NCBI GenBank assembly: GCA_963682175.1
Contig: OY821779.1
Span: 2,802,501-2,866,500, forward strand
Origin: Triglochin maritima
Taxonomy: Eukaryota > Streptophyta > Magnoliopsida > Alismatales > Juncaginaceae
Length of the DNA: 64,000 nt
Reading direction: 5' to 3'
Positions 48,601-61,027 of this stretch are shown here, one piece after another. Both the position numbers and the translations under genes were made by a program. The stretch's first letter is position 1. The number at the start of each line of letters is the position of its first letter. The notes under the pieces were generated by a model. It worked only from the letters and a program-made list of their open reading frames with translations. It had not been told where the DNA came from and ran no database searches.

Positions 48601-51600
48601 TTATGGATGAAGTGGAGAGAGCTCAGATGCGGTTGGTCAGTCTTGAAAGGGAGAAGGTACGACCGTACGAGTTTGAAATATCCTGTTGCTTTTACTTGTT
48701 TAGTAGTTTACTTATTTTGCCTTGTATCTTGGTTCTTTTGTTTCGACATGTTCCTTTTAACTTGCATGTGAGTTTATTGAAGGGATATTAGAATTTTTGG
48801 AATTATTTTGAGCCTACACCCTACAGCATAAAGCTTAATATCTTATCAGTTATCTCTCACAAACACTATAGAAGTTTACTACACTTCAGGCAGGTCCAAG
48901 CTATTTTGCCTTGGTTTTTGGAAAGATGAAATTGTCTAAATTTTGATGATGCGGTACATATAGTGTGTCGGTTTCAGTTGAGACTTTATGGTGGAGGAAT
49001 ATAAATGTTATTTTGATTAGGAGAAATTTGATGTGGCATATAGAGGATTGAATCTAGTGCCAGACAGACTCTTATAGCTATTATACTTTAGAAATCTTGA
49101 CTGGATAATAATTTTCCACTTAGTACAGATAAATAATCATGTTTTGAGATCTCAAGTGGTGAAACTAAAGGGGCTTTGTAATTTTCTATTGTCTGCTAAA
49201 AAAATTAATCTAAAGAAGCTTTGCCTCCCCACATTTTTTTGATAAAAACTCTCCACATTGTGCTACTTTTTATTTCCTCTGCCATGCACAGTTCCCTGTT
49301 TTCATTTCTCTCCTCTCTCTAGTTCTAACATAACAGTAAATAATGCAGGGACTTCTGCGCAATCAGTTACAATCCGCAGATGAAGATGGAAATAGGAAAA
49401 GGTGCTGGCTATTTCTATGCTATTTGGTTCCTGGTTTAAGGCATACATTTTATATGCTAATGTATCCATCTGACACGATGTTGATTTTATTTTATCTCTT
49501 CATCAACAAGTTCTTTTTGTTCAAATTTAAGTGGTTCACATGTCTAAAAAAAATCACAAAGTTATACCTGCTATGAGATGGACACAAATGGCTAAAACTT
49601 CCCCATAGACAGTTCTCAATATCTGATTCTTCATGTGAGAAATGAAAGAGTCTCTGAGCCAAGAAGTTGGCTGCTGAATTTTTTCACGAAACTTTACGTT
49701 CTTTAGCTTAACTTCAAGTCATGTAAGATATGACGTAAACCTGCATTTTTCTATGTTCTCGTATACTTTTTTTTGCCTTTTTCTATGTTAATATACTCTT
49801 TTTGGCCTTCTTTCATTCAACTATTGTTTGGACTAATAACATTTCTTGTTTGTTTGACAGTGAATATTCGGTTTCAACTGATGCTCTTGAAAGTTCTCTG
49901 AATGCAAAAGAAAAGATAATTTCGGAATTGAACATGGAACTGCATAATGTGGAGACAGCTCTTTCTAACGAACGAGAAAAACACATGAAAGAAATCAAAT
50001 CATTGAATGCATTACTGACTGAAAAGGTATAAAGAGGTCATAATCCATCCCGAATTTCTATTTTTGGAACTATATTAGGGACACTAGTCTCTTACCATTT
50101 TATTGTTTTATTTCTCAAAGTTAGTAATACAAAACAAAAGCATTTGGTGTTTTCTTCCAAGACTAATATGCTAGAGTTAAGAGACTTTGGCTGAACACTC
50201 TAACATGCATGAAATGTTTCATTCTATAAAATATCATAATACTTAGTACTGTAAACGTGTACACAAATGCTCTTGTATGTTAAAGCATAGTTTGTGTTCA
50301 GACGTGTTCTGGTTTTCTCTCAAATTGATCATTATTGAAACTCTCCAGAGGATATGATCGAATCATGTCAAACTGCAACTTTATCCTTGCTTATTTTTCG
50401 ATATTTATGTTGTTTTGTATCCAATGTGTGGCTTTAATAGTATTTTTGAGGTGATACATGAAAGACTATTATTGGAAATAGATACTTTCTTCACTCTCAT
50501 TTTTTGTGGATTTCAGGATGTTGCTCTTGAGGAAATTAGGAAAGATCTTCAAGAAAGGCCTACTGATAAACTGGTTGAGGACCTCCGAAAGAAAGTCAAA
50601 ATACTACAGGTTTTTTTATATATTATTTTTTTTGTGAATCTGACATTCATAGAGCACTGTCTCAACTGAGATAACATCAGCTCATGTACTCTTTTTTTGC
50701 CTCACTGCATATCGAACATATATTTAAAGAATCCGGAAGACGTCTACACCTTTACTGCTGACATTCGAATGATGTTTACAAATAAAATATACATAATCTT
50801 TTACCAAGGGTATCAATATGAATCAGCTTGACGTTACATTTTCATGAAGCAATGAAGTCATAAATAGTCTGAAATGATATAGCAATCTGTGTTTACTTGA
50901 GCATATTATATACAGAGGATTCTGGACTGTGACGTTAGTCTCTTTCACTTTATGTTGACCTCTGTGTTGCTGTTTGTAATTCTGTTCGTCTCACATCATG
51001 CAGGCAGTAGGCTACAATTCGATCGAGGCTGAAGACTGGGAAGTAGCCACAACGGGTGAAGAAATGAGCAAATTAGAGTCGCTTCTGCTTGACAAAAACA
51101 GAAAAATGGAGCATGAGCTCACTCAACTAAAGGTGAAAAATTATTCTTTTATGCAATTTCGAGGGCGTATTTAAATACAATGAATTATATATATTGGAGT
51201 TTGTTATGTATCAATGCTTATGCCCCATCCCACTAGAAAGAGCATATTTTCATCTTTTTATATGCTCTCGTCAATTTTCGAACTATACATATTGTTGTTC
51301 ATAGGTATATTGCTGTTATCATTCTTTGGCACTTTGCCGTTTATATTTCACTACCTACACTATTTTCAGCTGCTTACAGTGTTCTCTCATTTTTATCTGA
51401 AGGTTAAACTTTCAGAGAAGACAGGCCTCTTGGAGGATGCCGAATCGAAAATTGCAGAACTATCTGCAACGCTAACTGAACAACAGAAGTTAATAGCAAA
51501 GCTTGAAGATGATATACTCAAGGTATGTCTTTCCATTCAGCCTTACATATCTCAATGTGGTCTAATCTTTTGCTGCCTTATATGGTGATTTTGATCTATC

Positions 51601-54600
51601 AGTTTACTGTTATGTATACCCTTAAATCTTAGTTTGTTTTGTTATATAAGACATCCTGTTTGGCAAGTCCATCATGTATCTGTACTACTATCACCATTTT
51701 GTATTCATTTTTCCTCTAACAACACAGGGTTACAGCTCTACTGATCGAAAAGGAACTTCATTTAGTGATTGGGATATTCAAGATATAGGGACAAGTGAAG
51801 TGTCTGAGGTGGCTTCTTTCTTTATGTTACAGGCTTTCCACAGTTACCTCTTGTGAGTGCAGCATTGCTCCTATCATGTTTGTAGATGTTGAGCTTTGGA
51901 TTTTGTTATCCAGGGTTCTGACAAAAGACATTCGCTTCAAGACCAAGATCAGAATTCTATGCTCAAGGTGATATGTAACCAACGAGATCGTTTCAGAGCT
52001 CGCCTACGAGAAACTGAAGAGGTTCATCCTGGAAATTTATTTCTGCTATTTCTTCTGCATAATATTGTCTTAAATTTCGAAAATATATGGTCTTTTTTTC
52101 AGGAAGCAAGACAGTTGAAGGAAAGGATAGGTGTGTTAACTGTGGAATTGGAGAAAACGAAGGCTGATAATGTTAAATTGTATGGGAAAATTCGTTATGT
52201 ACAGGATTACAGTCTTGAAAAACTGGTTTCAAGAGGACCTAAGAAGGTTCAATTGGCTAATTTTCATTTCCATCTGGTTCACTTTTCTTGCTTCTATATC
52301 TTGTCCTAATTAAGTTATGTTCTACAGCATTCAGAAGATCTTGAAAGTGGTTTTAGTTCAGATGTTGAATCGAAGTACAAAAAGATCTATGAGGATGACA
52401 TAAATCCTTTTGCTGCTTTCTCAAAGAAGGTAGTTTTCTTGCTTCCCTTCATCAATAGCGAAGGTTTTCTTTCTAGCAAAAGCAAGATTACCAATAACCG
52501 TACCCTAACTGCACAGCAAATTATCATATGTGAACTTTAAGTAAGTATATTGTGAGTACATTGATTGGGTTTTGGTGACTTCGCAATATTTTTTCACTAC
52601 AATGATGGACATGTTTTGAATCGATAAGAATGCTTTATCTTACAAAGTTTTATTTAGATATTTATTTCTGATAAAGGCTGATATTAGTATTTATTGCTAA
52701 TAGATCTTAACTTCAAAAAGATTGTTGGGATATGGTCCCACCTTGCTCAAAACAAGCAAAATGTAAACACTTGGTGTTCATTTACTATCCTTCATCCAAG
52801 TGATTGGGTTTTGTAGAGCATGGTAGACCAATCAACTTTCACATGGTAACAAAGACGGTCGATCGACTTTGGGGGCTGACTACAATCCATATTGTTCACA
52901 CATAAGCACGGAAAGTAGTCACAGTGCCTGTGTGCGAGGGAGTGTTAGGAATATAATCCCACATTACTCAAAAGAAAAGGTGCATAGCACTTTGTATTGG
53001 TGTTGGATCCACCAACCTCCAACTTAAGTGCTTAGGTTTTGAAGAGTTAGTGGACCATCCACTTCACGAAGGCAATGATTTAATAGTCTAGCCTGACTAT
53101 TCCGACTAGTCAGCCCAACTAATCTGACTTGTCAGTTCGATCAGCCTGACTAATTACCAATTACTTGATCTGGAGCATTCGACTGGCTAGTGTTCAACTA
53201 GCCAATTTGAAATCCTCGCAAAGAGGGAGGATGAATAGACCCAAAAACAACTCAATTATTATGGTTTTAATTTTCAGCTACCAAACGTGAATGTAATCAT
53301 CTAAGCAAGCCTACCATTGTCGTTGTAGTGCTTACTGCCTGTCAGACATAGTGTTTCTGGTTTGTCTTCATATTTTTTATTGGCATTTGTCAAATTTTGC
53401 ATACGTTTATGTTTGATATCAGGAAAAAGATCAAAGGTACAAGGAGCTAGGTATCAGAGATAAAATCACACTCAGCAGCGGACGCTTCCTTCTGGGAAAC
53501 AAGTACATTACCAATTTGCTATGTTGTCCAATTTCTTTTTTTCCGTTTTATCAATTTTTTCAAAAGGAAATTTGCATGTTATTGTCTGAAACAATGTCAC
53601 AGCAACTGTGTCATAATTTAATCCCTCAGTTTTATATTCAACTTGCAGATCAACCATGATTACATTAGCATTGACTTCTTACTCTTGTATTTTTCTTAAG
53701 CAAATTAGTATTCATGAAAAATGACTGGAGATGATTTTACCTAAATACCATATATCCAACTTATCTTTTCTTCTAATTGGTCATAATTTTCTTATAATAA
53801 TTTTGTTTACAGATTATAACCCAACTCTTGATTATCTTCCTTGCTTTAAGCATTTCTATTTTAGATTCTATTGCAGATTCAAGTAAATAATATGGAACAT
53901 CTAGGTTGCTGTTCCCATATCATATAATTATCTTGTGAAGAATTGCAAACCTGTATTTTAGCACAGCCATTGGTGTGTAGCGTGGGGCTTAGCTTCACAC
54001 TTCTACATGTAGAGCTAGAGGCTTTATTAAAATTTCTTCAATTTAGGAGAGCATCCTGGACTTAACGAGGGAAATAAAGTATTCTTTTGAACCTTTAAAT
54101 CCATTTCATGGAGATCTCCCATCCGATCTTGAATCTCAATATCCTATTCTAAATATTTTTCTTTCCCTTCTGCCCCATTTTCATTTGCTTGATTATATAC
54201 TTATACAGTTGTACATGAGACCAAATGCTTGAGGCAGCTGGGAGTATTGAGAATATATCATCATCCAGAAAGGGTTGGAAAATTGTGTACTAACGAACAC
54301 ATTTGGTGTAGGACAATTGGTTGATGATACAACGTTGTCGTGTGCTCATGTGTGCATTTAGTTTTGTACTCATTTCTTTTTCTCTTACCTCACAGATATG
54401 CACGGACATTTGTTTTCTTTTACTCTATTGGGTTGCATCTCCTTGTATTTGCCTGCCTCTACCGTATGTCCTCATTGAGCTATCTCAGGTATTAAATAGT
54501 CTAAACCACCACAAATAATTATCTGTGTTTGCTCGCAAGTATCTGTTTTGAAATCATCTGTCTTTATGCTGATTGATGAGTATGACCCTCCTTGCCAACA

Positions 54601-54705
54601 TTTTCAAAGTTGTAATCCATTGTTTCTGATTGCAGCACCACTAATATGCACGAGGAGCCTATCATAGAAGCGGGAAAGTCAGTCCTACTGCCTAAAAACA
54701 CATAA
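45659..54705 (+). CDS. CASP: Protein CASP (Golgi coiled-coil membrane protein)
   Basis: Nineteen exons, 686 residues: 45659-45746, 46576-46686, 46904-47082, 47702-47851, 48128-48216, 48346-48455, 48562-48656, 49349-49401, 49861-50026, 50517-50609, 51004-51132, 51403-51522, 51728-51808, 51914-52021, 52103-52246, 52328-52429, 53423-53502, 54396-54488 and 54636-54705. All junctions are GT-AG and in phase. The protein is almost entirely coiled coil (QEEVDNLTKRAKFGENAFLN, IENRKMKLELEEFRTEAMHL). The conserved C-terminal CASP region has NQRDRFRARLRE, KIRYVQDY, YKKIYEDDINPFAAFSKKE and YKELGIRDKITLSSGRFLL. One membrane anchor follows (FVFFYSIGLHLLVFACLY, about 637-657) with a short lumenal tail. CASP is a type II golgin tethering vesicles in retrograde Golgi traffic. 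Length agrees with Arabidopsis CASP. Confidence 0.95.
52723..53067 (+). mobile_element. TRIM in intron 16 of CASP
   Basis: Two diverged direct repeats (52,723-52,842 starting TGTTGGGATATGGTCCCACC; 52,943-53,067 starting TGTTAGGAATATAATCCCAC) surround a degenerate primer-binding site (CATGGTAACAAAGACGGTC) and a purine tract (GTGCGAGGGAG) just before the second repeat. Same architecture as the TRIM at 34.2 kb but a different, older copy. It lies in the sense orientation within the intron. Confidence 0.75.
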
Positions 54706-55400
54706 AACGAGTTTAACATGGCACTGAACGCATGAAGAGAAACTTTGCAAGCCCGGAGTTTTGGAGCAATATTCCGAATACATTTTGCTGGAAGCACATC
54801 CACCATTCACTGCTACTCTCGCTTAAGAATGGGATGGAATTCTCTTTTACTTGGTGTATGCAAAGGAAATGCAGATTTAATTTGTGCTGAGAGAGAGAAA
54901 AAACCCTGTAATTACGTGCACTTCTCAAAATATGTTCCTTTTATTGGTTCCGACTCTGGATTTTAGGATTTACTCAACTGACTAAAGATATTACGGTCAA
55001 TGGTGTATGTTACTGTGTTCATTACTATGTAATATATATACTAAAAAAAAGTAGATTTTTTCGTCGAAACGTGAGATACGTTGATTTTCTAAGATTGAGT
55101 TCCATTTGCTGTAGTCGAATGTGAAGCAACTTCCTGTAATGGCATTCTTAAAGCTCACCATTTATAAGAAAAGTCAGTATGTTAAAAAGTAATGATGTAA
55201 AGTGCAGTGAGATCCGAGGGATTGCATTGGCCAACCTTGCTCCAACTTGCAACTTGCCATAAGTCATCGGCTTTTGACTTTTGAGTCATACTCACGGTTA
55301 CACACTTACACGTCCCTCTGCCCTCTTGATAGCCGAAGGTGACCTTGTATCAGAAACCCTTAGTAGGATCTCTACCATCTACCGAGAATGCCGAAGGCTA
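54706..55400. other. CASP 3' UTR and spacer
   Basis: The proximal part is probably 3' UTR. No other gene or RNA recognised. Confidence 0.5.
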
Positions 55401-56255
55401 CAGTGGTTAAGACTTACTTTCCAAAACGAAGTCGAAGAAAGTTGCCTTGAAAACAAGCATCATGAATGCAACCGGATTCTATTCGGTTGACCGGAACGCA
55501 TCCAACAGAGTCGAAATTTTACTGGACTACCCGAATCGGTTGATTGAATTTCACTCAGTCCACTAAGCCCATTAGGCAGTCTTCCTAGAAGTTACTGGAA
55601 TATGAGGTTCAGATCTTTGCCCATATCTGGTCGCCCAAATTTGGTCATCCGTTTGGGTAGTGGTTGACTAAACCCAAGTGGACGGTAGTTGTTGAAGATT
55701 TATTGGAACATAGATAACGGTTGACCGTTCCCCAAATGGCCAACCGAAAAATGGACACGGAAAGTTTTTATTAAGCGTACTTTGGACATTCTTAAGTCAT
55801 TTAGGTTTTTTCTTATAAATACCTAAGTTACTTAGAACTCTAATGTTGTTGAAATCTTGATAGATAAGAAAGCCACCAAATAAAGAGATGTAGGTTAGCC
55901 ACCATAAACTAGAGTTTTGGATTTGGAGAAAATTTGTTGTTGGTGAATTATCTAACTCCCAATCCAGTCAGAGTAAATTATCTTTGATTTCATTCTCCTT
56001 GTACTCCAATCATTCTTGTAGTAAAGCTCATTCGTCTCCACCACCGTGGTTTTCCTAATTGGGTCTCTACGTTAATCCGGTGTTGTGCTTAATTGTGTTT
56101 GTTTGATTGAATGTGAGATTGCTAGATGCATGTTACGTGTTCGATAAATTATCCATCGAGTTATATTAGTTTTATTCATCATTCTGCTTATGAACCATTG
56201 CACTAAAAATCCTAACATTACAGTGCTTAAGACTTACATTCCAAGACCGAATCGT
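55401..56255. repeat. LTR-like relic with TTAAGACTTAC direct repeat
   Basis: TACAGTGGTTAAGACTTAC near 55,397 and TACAGTGCTTAAGACTTAC near 56,219 are about 820 bp apart, each followed by TTCCAA and GAATCG/GAAGTCG words. The interior contains CGGTTGACCG-type motifs (55,485; 55,728). Possibly an LTR followed by the start of another, cut off by the PMD-type relic. No coding. Confidence 0.4.
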
Positions 56256-57260
56256 CATTTTAGCGACAACAAATTATTTGACGCCCCATCCTTAAAAAAT
56301 TAAAAAAATCTTAAAATTATACGGTGTGTTATCTCAAATTATTTGACGTTCATTTGCAAGTTTTCGGTGGTAACGGGTCGGATTACAATGAGTTTTTTTG
56401 TAAGTGATAAAAATTCAAAAACATTCCAGATCCAATAATTTTTAAGATCCAAAATCCTCCGGCGGTAAAACATCCTGACTTACAAATACCACCTCAACAG
56501 GTCGTTCAGGGGTCTCGCTCCTTTTGAATTTTCATCAGTTGCAAAAACTCGTTGTAAGGTGAGATGTCGGACGGTCGACCGTTTGCTTCTCGGTTTACCG
56601 AACATGTTTCATGCGGATGACCGAGTTTCCATCGGTCCACCGTGATCGTAAAGACAGTAAGTTTTTGATCTTTCTGGAATTATTGGGTCGGTTTACCGAT
56701 CTCTACCCGGTTATCCGAATATTTATCCTCAATAGTTTCAACATTTCTCTGGAAATCTCTATTCGGTGTACCGAATGAGTTTCAGTCATCCGAATATAGT
56801 AATTATTAACTTATTAATTAATAAATTTAGCAATTATCTAAATTTATAATTAATTATCTTTTTAATAAAAAAATAAAAAATATAAAAAATTACGTGCGTC
56901 CGACGGAGCCACCCTGCCTAGGCGTCGTAGCCAGACGCCGCGCCCATGGGAGGGGCGGATATGGCGAACGCCTGTTATTTATTATTATTATTATTATTTT
57001 ATTTATTAATAATTTTTTATTAAAAAGATGTTGGATATTTTACCAGATTCGAGTACACCGGGACGTCCGTTGGCTCATTACTGACTTCCAAAATATTTTT
57101 TTTATGATTATAAGAGTAAGATGAAGAGAGATGTGTGATAGAAGGGTAAAATGTCGCGTTATAACAGCAAAAATGAGAGAATGATAAAATGATAATCTGT
57201 ACGAACGATTTAAGTAGTTTTACAGCGATCAATACGATGATGAACCGAAAACGTAAAACA
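56256..57260 (-). mobile_element. Relic of PMD-type element, 5' module copy 2
   Basis: In minus-strand order: a TATA-like segment near 57,150 (TTATAAC next to GCAAAAATGAGAG), a damaged exon 1 at 57,044-57,078 (ATG, then CGGACGTCCCGGTGTAC, donor GTAAAATAT), an AT-rich tract and a GC-rich remnant at 56,893-56,960 (GCGTCCGACGGAGCC, CGCCCATGGGAGGGGCG). The order matches the PMD gene at the left edge and copy 3 at 61 kb. The exon is 35 nt instead of 54, so it is frameshifted; no PMD domain exon follows. The upstream edge overlaps the acylphosphatase promoter. Confidence 0.65.
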
Positions 57261-57352
57261 ACCATGACCCCGCTCTTCTTAAAAGAAAATCCACAGCCTT
57301 CTGGAGTCCTCTCGTAAGTCGTAACCGAATCACCAGATTCCTTCCTCCGACA

Positions 57353-57738
57353 ATGACCTCCGCTCCCGTTCCCAACCAACCACCACCGCCGCCACCAAAG
57401 ACCGTAAGCCCTCTCCACACCTAACTCCCTTCCTTCTCCCGTCTCACCGACCCCTTGGCCATCCTCAGGTGAAGGTTTCGATAAAGGGGCGAGTCCAGGG
57501 CGTGTGCTTTCGCGACTGGACGGTGCAGAACGCGCGCCTGCTCGGACTCAACGGCTGGGTCCGAAACCGCCGCGACGGCTCCGTCGAGGCCGTTTTCTCC
57601 GGGGAACCGGACAAGGTCGACGAGATGGTCGACCGCCGGTGCCGCGTCGGACCACCAGCTGCTATGGTCACCGCGCTTAATTCCTTCCCTGAAGATCGGA
57701 CGCCCGAACCAGGGTTCCAGTTCCTCCCCTCCCTTTGA
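57353..57738 (+). CDS. Acylphosphatase
   Basis: Two exons, 57353-57403 and 57469-57738, encode 106 residues; the intron is only 65 bp, near the minimum for plants. The N-terminus is a short proline run. The acylphosphatase fold follows: VSIKGRVQGVCFRDWTVQNA with catalytic Arg32, LGLNGWVRNRRDGSVEAVFSG with catalytic Asn50, then VDEMVDRRCRVGPPAAMVTA. The enzyme hydrolyses carboxyl-phosphate bonds of acylphosphates. Both catalytic residues are present and the length is normal (about 100 residues), so it is likely active. The start is the only ATG that keeps the frame; no transit peptide is evident, so cytosolic. Confidence 0.92.
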
Positions 57739-59874
57739 TGAACTGCGTACGTATTCGTGCCTGTAAGGTGTTTGTGTTATTGCTTGAAAGATTGTTAATT
57801 GTTGTGGTGTTGTGTATATGGTGTTGTTATGTGACTTGTGTGGTTGATTCTTTCTAATATCCTTAAAAAACTTATTTTTGGTAATACATGAACTTTATAA
57901 GAATATATGAACTTCTTTGGAAAATTTCGTGCACCATGTACGTTACCTTGCACTTCTTGTTCTGATTCAGAATAAATATATTTTCGGACCTTCTCTTCAA
58001 ATCTATGCATAGTAAATACTATGAAAGTTTTTATTAAAAAAAATCATAGTAACGAATCTCAGCAATTAGGTGTTTTGATTCTGCATATTGATCATCTTGG
58101 ATGGTGAATTTTAAACTGTTTTGTTGTGTTGGGGATTTTTTAAGACTTTTTTTTGCTTGCTCAACGTGTAGCGTTAGGGGTCAGGGGATATCTAGATTTT
58201 AATATCATCGAAGAACTGAGGAGTGAAAGGCAAGATTTCAGTAAGAACTATAAGTCTTAATGATGTTCATAGGTAAGAAAATGAATTTATGAATGTAATT
58301 AAATAAGCAGTATTTGCAGATTATTGGAATTAAATAATCAGTACACTTGTAATGTCGGGTCAGGATTAACCAGGATAGAAATATAGCATTAGGTCAATGC
58401 AAGCCAATAGGGTAGCCTGCAATTCTGCAATTATATGTTTGGCTTTGGAAGTTAACCCTATAATAATGACTTCTCCTGTTAGTAAGCTGGTTGCAACTTG
58501 CAAGGTTGAATTCTGATAGCAAGTTTGTATTCAGTTTTTTCTTTTTTTCCTTCTACATTCTAAGAAAAACTTCTTTTGGTCCCATCTTCTGCCCTGCTTT
58601 TACTTTGCTTCTTAACAATTCCTTTAGTTTAATGCATTAAGGGACCTAACTCATAATAGGATGCATCTTGGACTTTAGTTAAAGTAATAAATATTCCTTT
58701 TAGAAAACAATTAATCTGGTTAAAAGTGGAGACAAATTTTCTGGATTGCCAGTTTACTTGATGAGCCTCGAACTTTCCTAATTTTGCCAAGAACAAACTA
58801 GACAGGATGATGTTTGTCTGTCAACTAAACTTTTTTCCTAGTAATTTTCTACTGTCTGCATCCTGATAAAAGGTGCAACTTTTTTTTGGGGGACCATTTG
58901 CATAATTTCCTCTACATATAAGTAGACCTGGGAATCAGGTCGTTCCGTGCCGGCGTGGTACGACACCAGTCGGGCCGCCGGGCCGGCACGGGAACAGTCG
59001 GTGAATGAATGAATGTGTATAATTATTATTCAATCACAGGAGTTTAGGTATATGTAAAAGTTAAATTTTTATTTCTATGTATATGCATGCATATGAGAGA
59101 GTTTTTACATAAGACTTGTACTAGACAATTTTCGAAATTGTGAGATACATGTTTATATTTTTACAATATCAACATCCATGGTGCAAGAGGAAGTCGCAGA
59201 GAATGCACAAGAGTAAAGGACACGGGAACATACAAACTCACACTAATGTGTGTGTGAATGTATATATTTATGTTTTTGTGCTTGACATGTATGTGATTGT
59301 ATGAATGAATGTTAGGATGCGTATAAATGATAAATATGCATGATCACCTAAATTCTAAAATCACATGTATGTTTTAATTGTCCAACCAAAAATTAAGAGT
59401 ATTTTTCTTTCTTATTTTATCTACTAGCGGTCATCGATCGAGAGATATTCTGCTCGCCCTTAGCGGGAGATAACTCCTTCCATCTTTGGGAATATTGAGA
59501 GATATAAGGTTGTCTATTATTGTGTCATAAGTAGATATACAAGGTGTGATTCACCATTAGTGAACACCGAGTGCATTTATTTGTGAATACAATGGATAAA
59601 CGTATCTCGTATCAAAGGATATGAGTTTTCTTAACAAGATCCGGAGTCCTAGCTCGGTTTTGGGAAAAAGAGTTTTTCTTACGAGGATTAGTCAAATTCT
59701 CTCTTAATTAAAACGACAATAGTCATAAGAGTTTGAAAATGCAAATGTTGCAAAATTTCGAAACGGTTAAGAAAAGAAAATGTTTTCTTATATCTGATAG
59801 TCCTTAGCTAGTTTGTATTATAATTGATAGGATCTTGAATTGCTATATTTATAGATAAATTTTTATTTGCGATA
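57739..59874. other. Acylphosphatase 3' UTR and repeat-derived spacer
   Basis: AT-rich and non-coding. A GC-rich fragment at 58,940-59,005 (CGTGCCGGC, GGGCCGGCACGGG inverted) looks like a truncated transposon end. The part next to 59,875 may be leader of the copia relic, but no LTR boundary or primer-binding site was identified. Confidence 0.45.
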
Positions 59875-59928
59875 TTGATTTTCAAACATAAAATTGACAT
59901 TAAATCTCATATAATTTATTTTGTAAAA

Positions 59929-60590
59929 ATGTCGAATATTCAACATATTGTGCGATCTATTATTGAAAAACATCATTGGGCAAATGATGACTCAAACTTC
60001 ATAAGTTGGCAACTCAAGCTCAATATCGTGATGAAGTTTGAAGACCTATCTCATATTTTGGATGGTGAAATCCCAAAATTAAATGAAAAGACAACCGATA
60101 GCGAGGAGGCAAAAAACCAAATGGGAAGACCAAGAGAATCAAGTTCACGGTCTAATGTTGGACTCCGTGGGTGACTCGCTTCAAGCGAAATACTTGGATT
60201 CAAAACCCAAGAAGACTATGGAAGTTTTAACAAAAATGTCATGCATAGTGCTAGAAAAGAGCGTTATAAGACCATCATCGCACTCACATTGTGCCACATG
60301 GCGGAGGGAACCTCGGTATCTATGCATTTTCTCACGATGCAATGATACTTTGAGAAGTTGTCGAAGCTTTTCTCTTCTCGATGTCAGATGACATTACGGA
60401 AGATTTGATTCTTGACTCTCTAGTCCCGTCCTACAAGGACTTCATTATGCACTATCATGTGCGTGGGAAAGTGGTGAGTCTTGAGGAATTTCACAACGCT
60501 CTCAAAACGGCTGAAGTTGACATGGGCAAGGGTCGGGGCAAGCACGTCCTAGCCATCCATGAGAAGCAAGAATATCACGAAAGGTAAAGG
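59929..60590 (+). pseudogene. Ty1/copia gag relic
   Basis: The three plus frames in turn give a copia gag polyprotein of the UBN2 type. The first is WQLKLNIVMKFEDLSHILDG (about 60,007-60,070). The next is VHGLMLDSVGDSLQAKYLDS (about 60,145-60,205). The third is DDITEDLILDSLVPSYKDF and YHVRGKVVSLEEFHNALKTA (60,381-60,520), ending with GKGRGKHVLAIHEK. At least two frameshifts separate the pieces and no protease, integrase or reverse transcriptase follows, so it is a dead fragment. Confidence 0.85.
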
Positions 60591-60627
60591 CAAAGACAAA
60601 TTCACCAAAAAGATGCCAATGATTTTG

Positions 60628-60790
60628 ATAGTAACGAGTTGGATTACAATGAGTTTTTTTTTGCAAATGATGAATATTCAAAAATTTCAAGATCCAAAAA
60701 ATGAGACCCTCGACCGACACGTCGAGGTTGTATTTGGTAAAATTTCCTAACTTACAAAAAACTCATTATAATCCACCTCGTTAATACCGA
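60628..60790. repeat. Small inverted repeat shared with 56.4 kb
   Basis: Arms GTAACGAGTTGGATTACAATG and the complement of ATTATAATCCACCTCGTTAAT face each other around TTCAAAAATTTCAAGATCC. A related segment with GGGTCGGATTACAATGAG is at 56,378-56,510, so it is a repeat travelling with, or nested in, the PMD-type relics. Confidence 0.5.
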
Positions 60791-61027
60791 AAATCTTGGA
60801 ACGAAACTTGAAATAATCTGAGATGACACACCGTATGATTTTAAGATTTTTTATTAAAAAAATGACGTCTAAACCAGACACCTCCCCTATGGGGGCTCCG
60901 ACGGACGCCTCCTAAATTTAATTTTTTTTTACTAAAAGGAAATTGGATATTTTACCATATTCAAGTACAACGGGACGTTCACTGATTGCTTTTCTAACCT
61001 CTGAAACATTGTTTTTTATGATTATGA
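60791..61027 (-). mobile_element. Third PMD-type 5' module with intact 18-codon exon 1
   Basis: Minus-strand exon 60,956-61,009: ATG, 18 codons reading MFQRLEKQSVNVPLYLNM, then donor GTAAAATAT. This equals in length and phase the first exon of the PMD gene (MSRRPGKQPAVPPVYPYE). Downstream comes an AT tract, then a short GC-rich remnant (60,869-60,912, ACACCTCCCCTATGGGGG, CGACGGACGCCTCC) corresponding to the palindromic intron. The promoter half of the module is displaced to 63,565-63,690 by the CACTA insertion. No PMD domain exon was found, so the gene is truncated. Confidence 0.7.
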
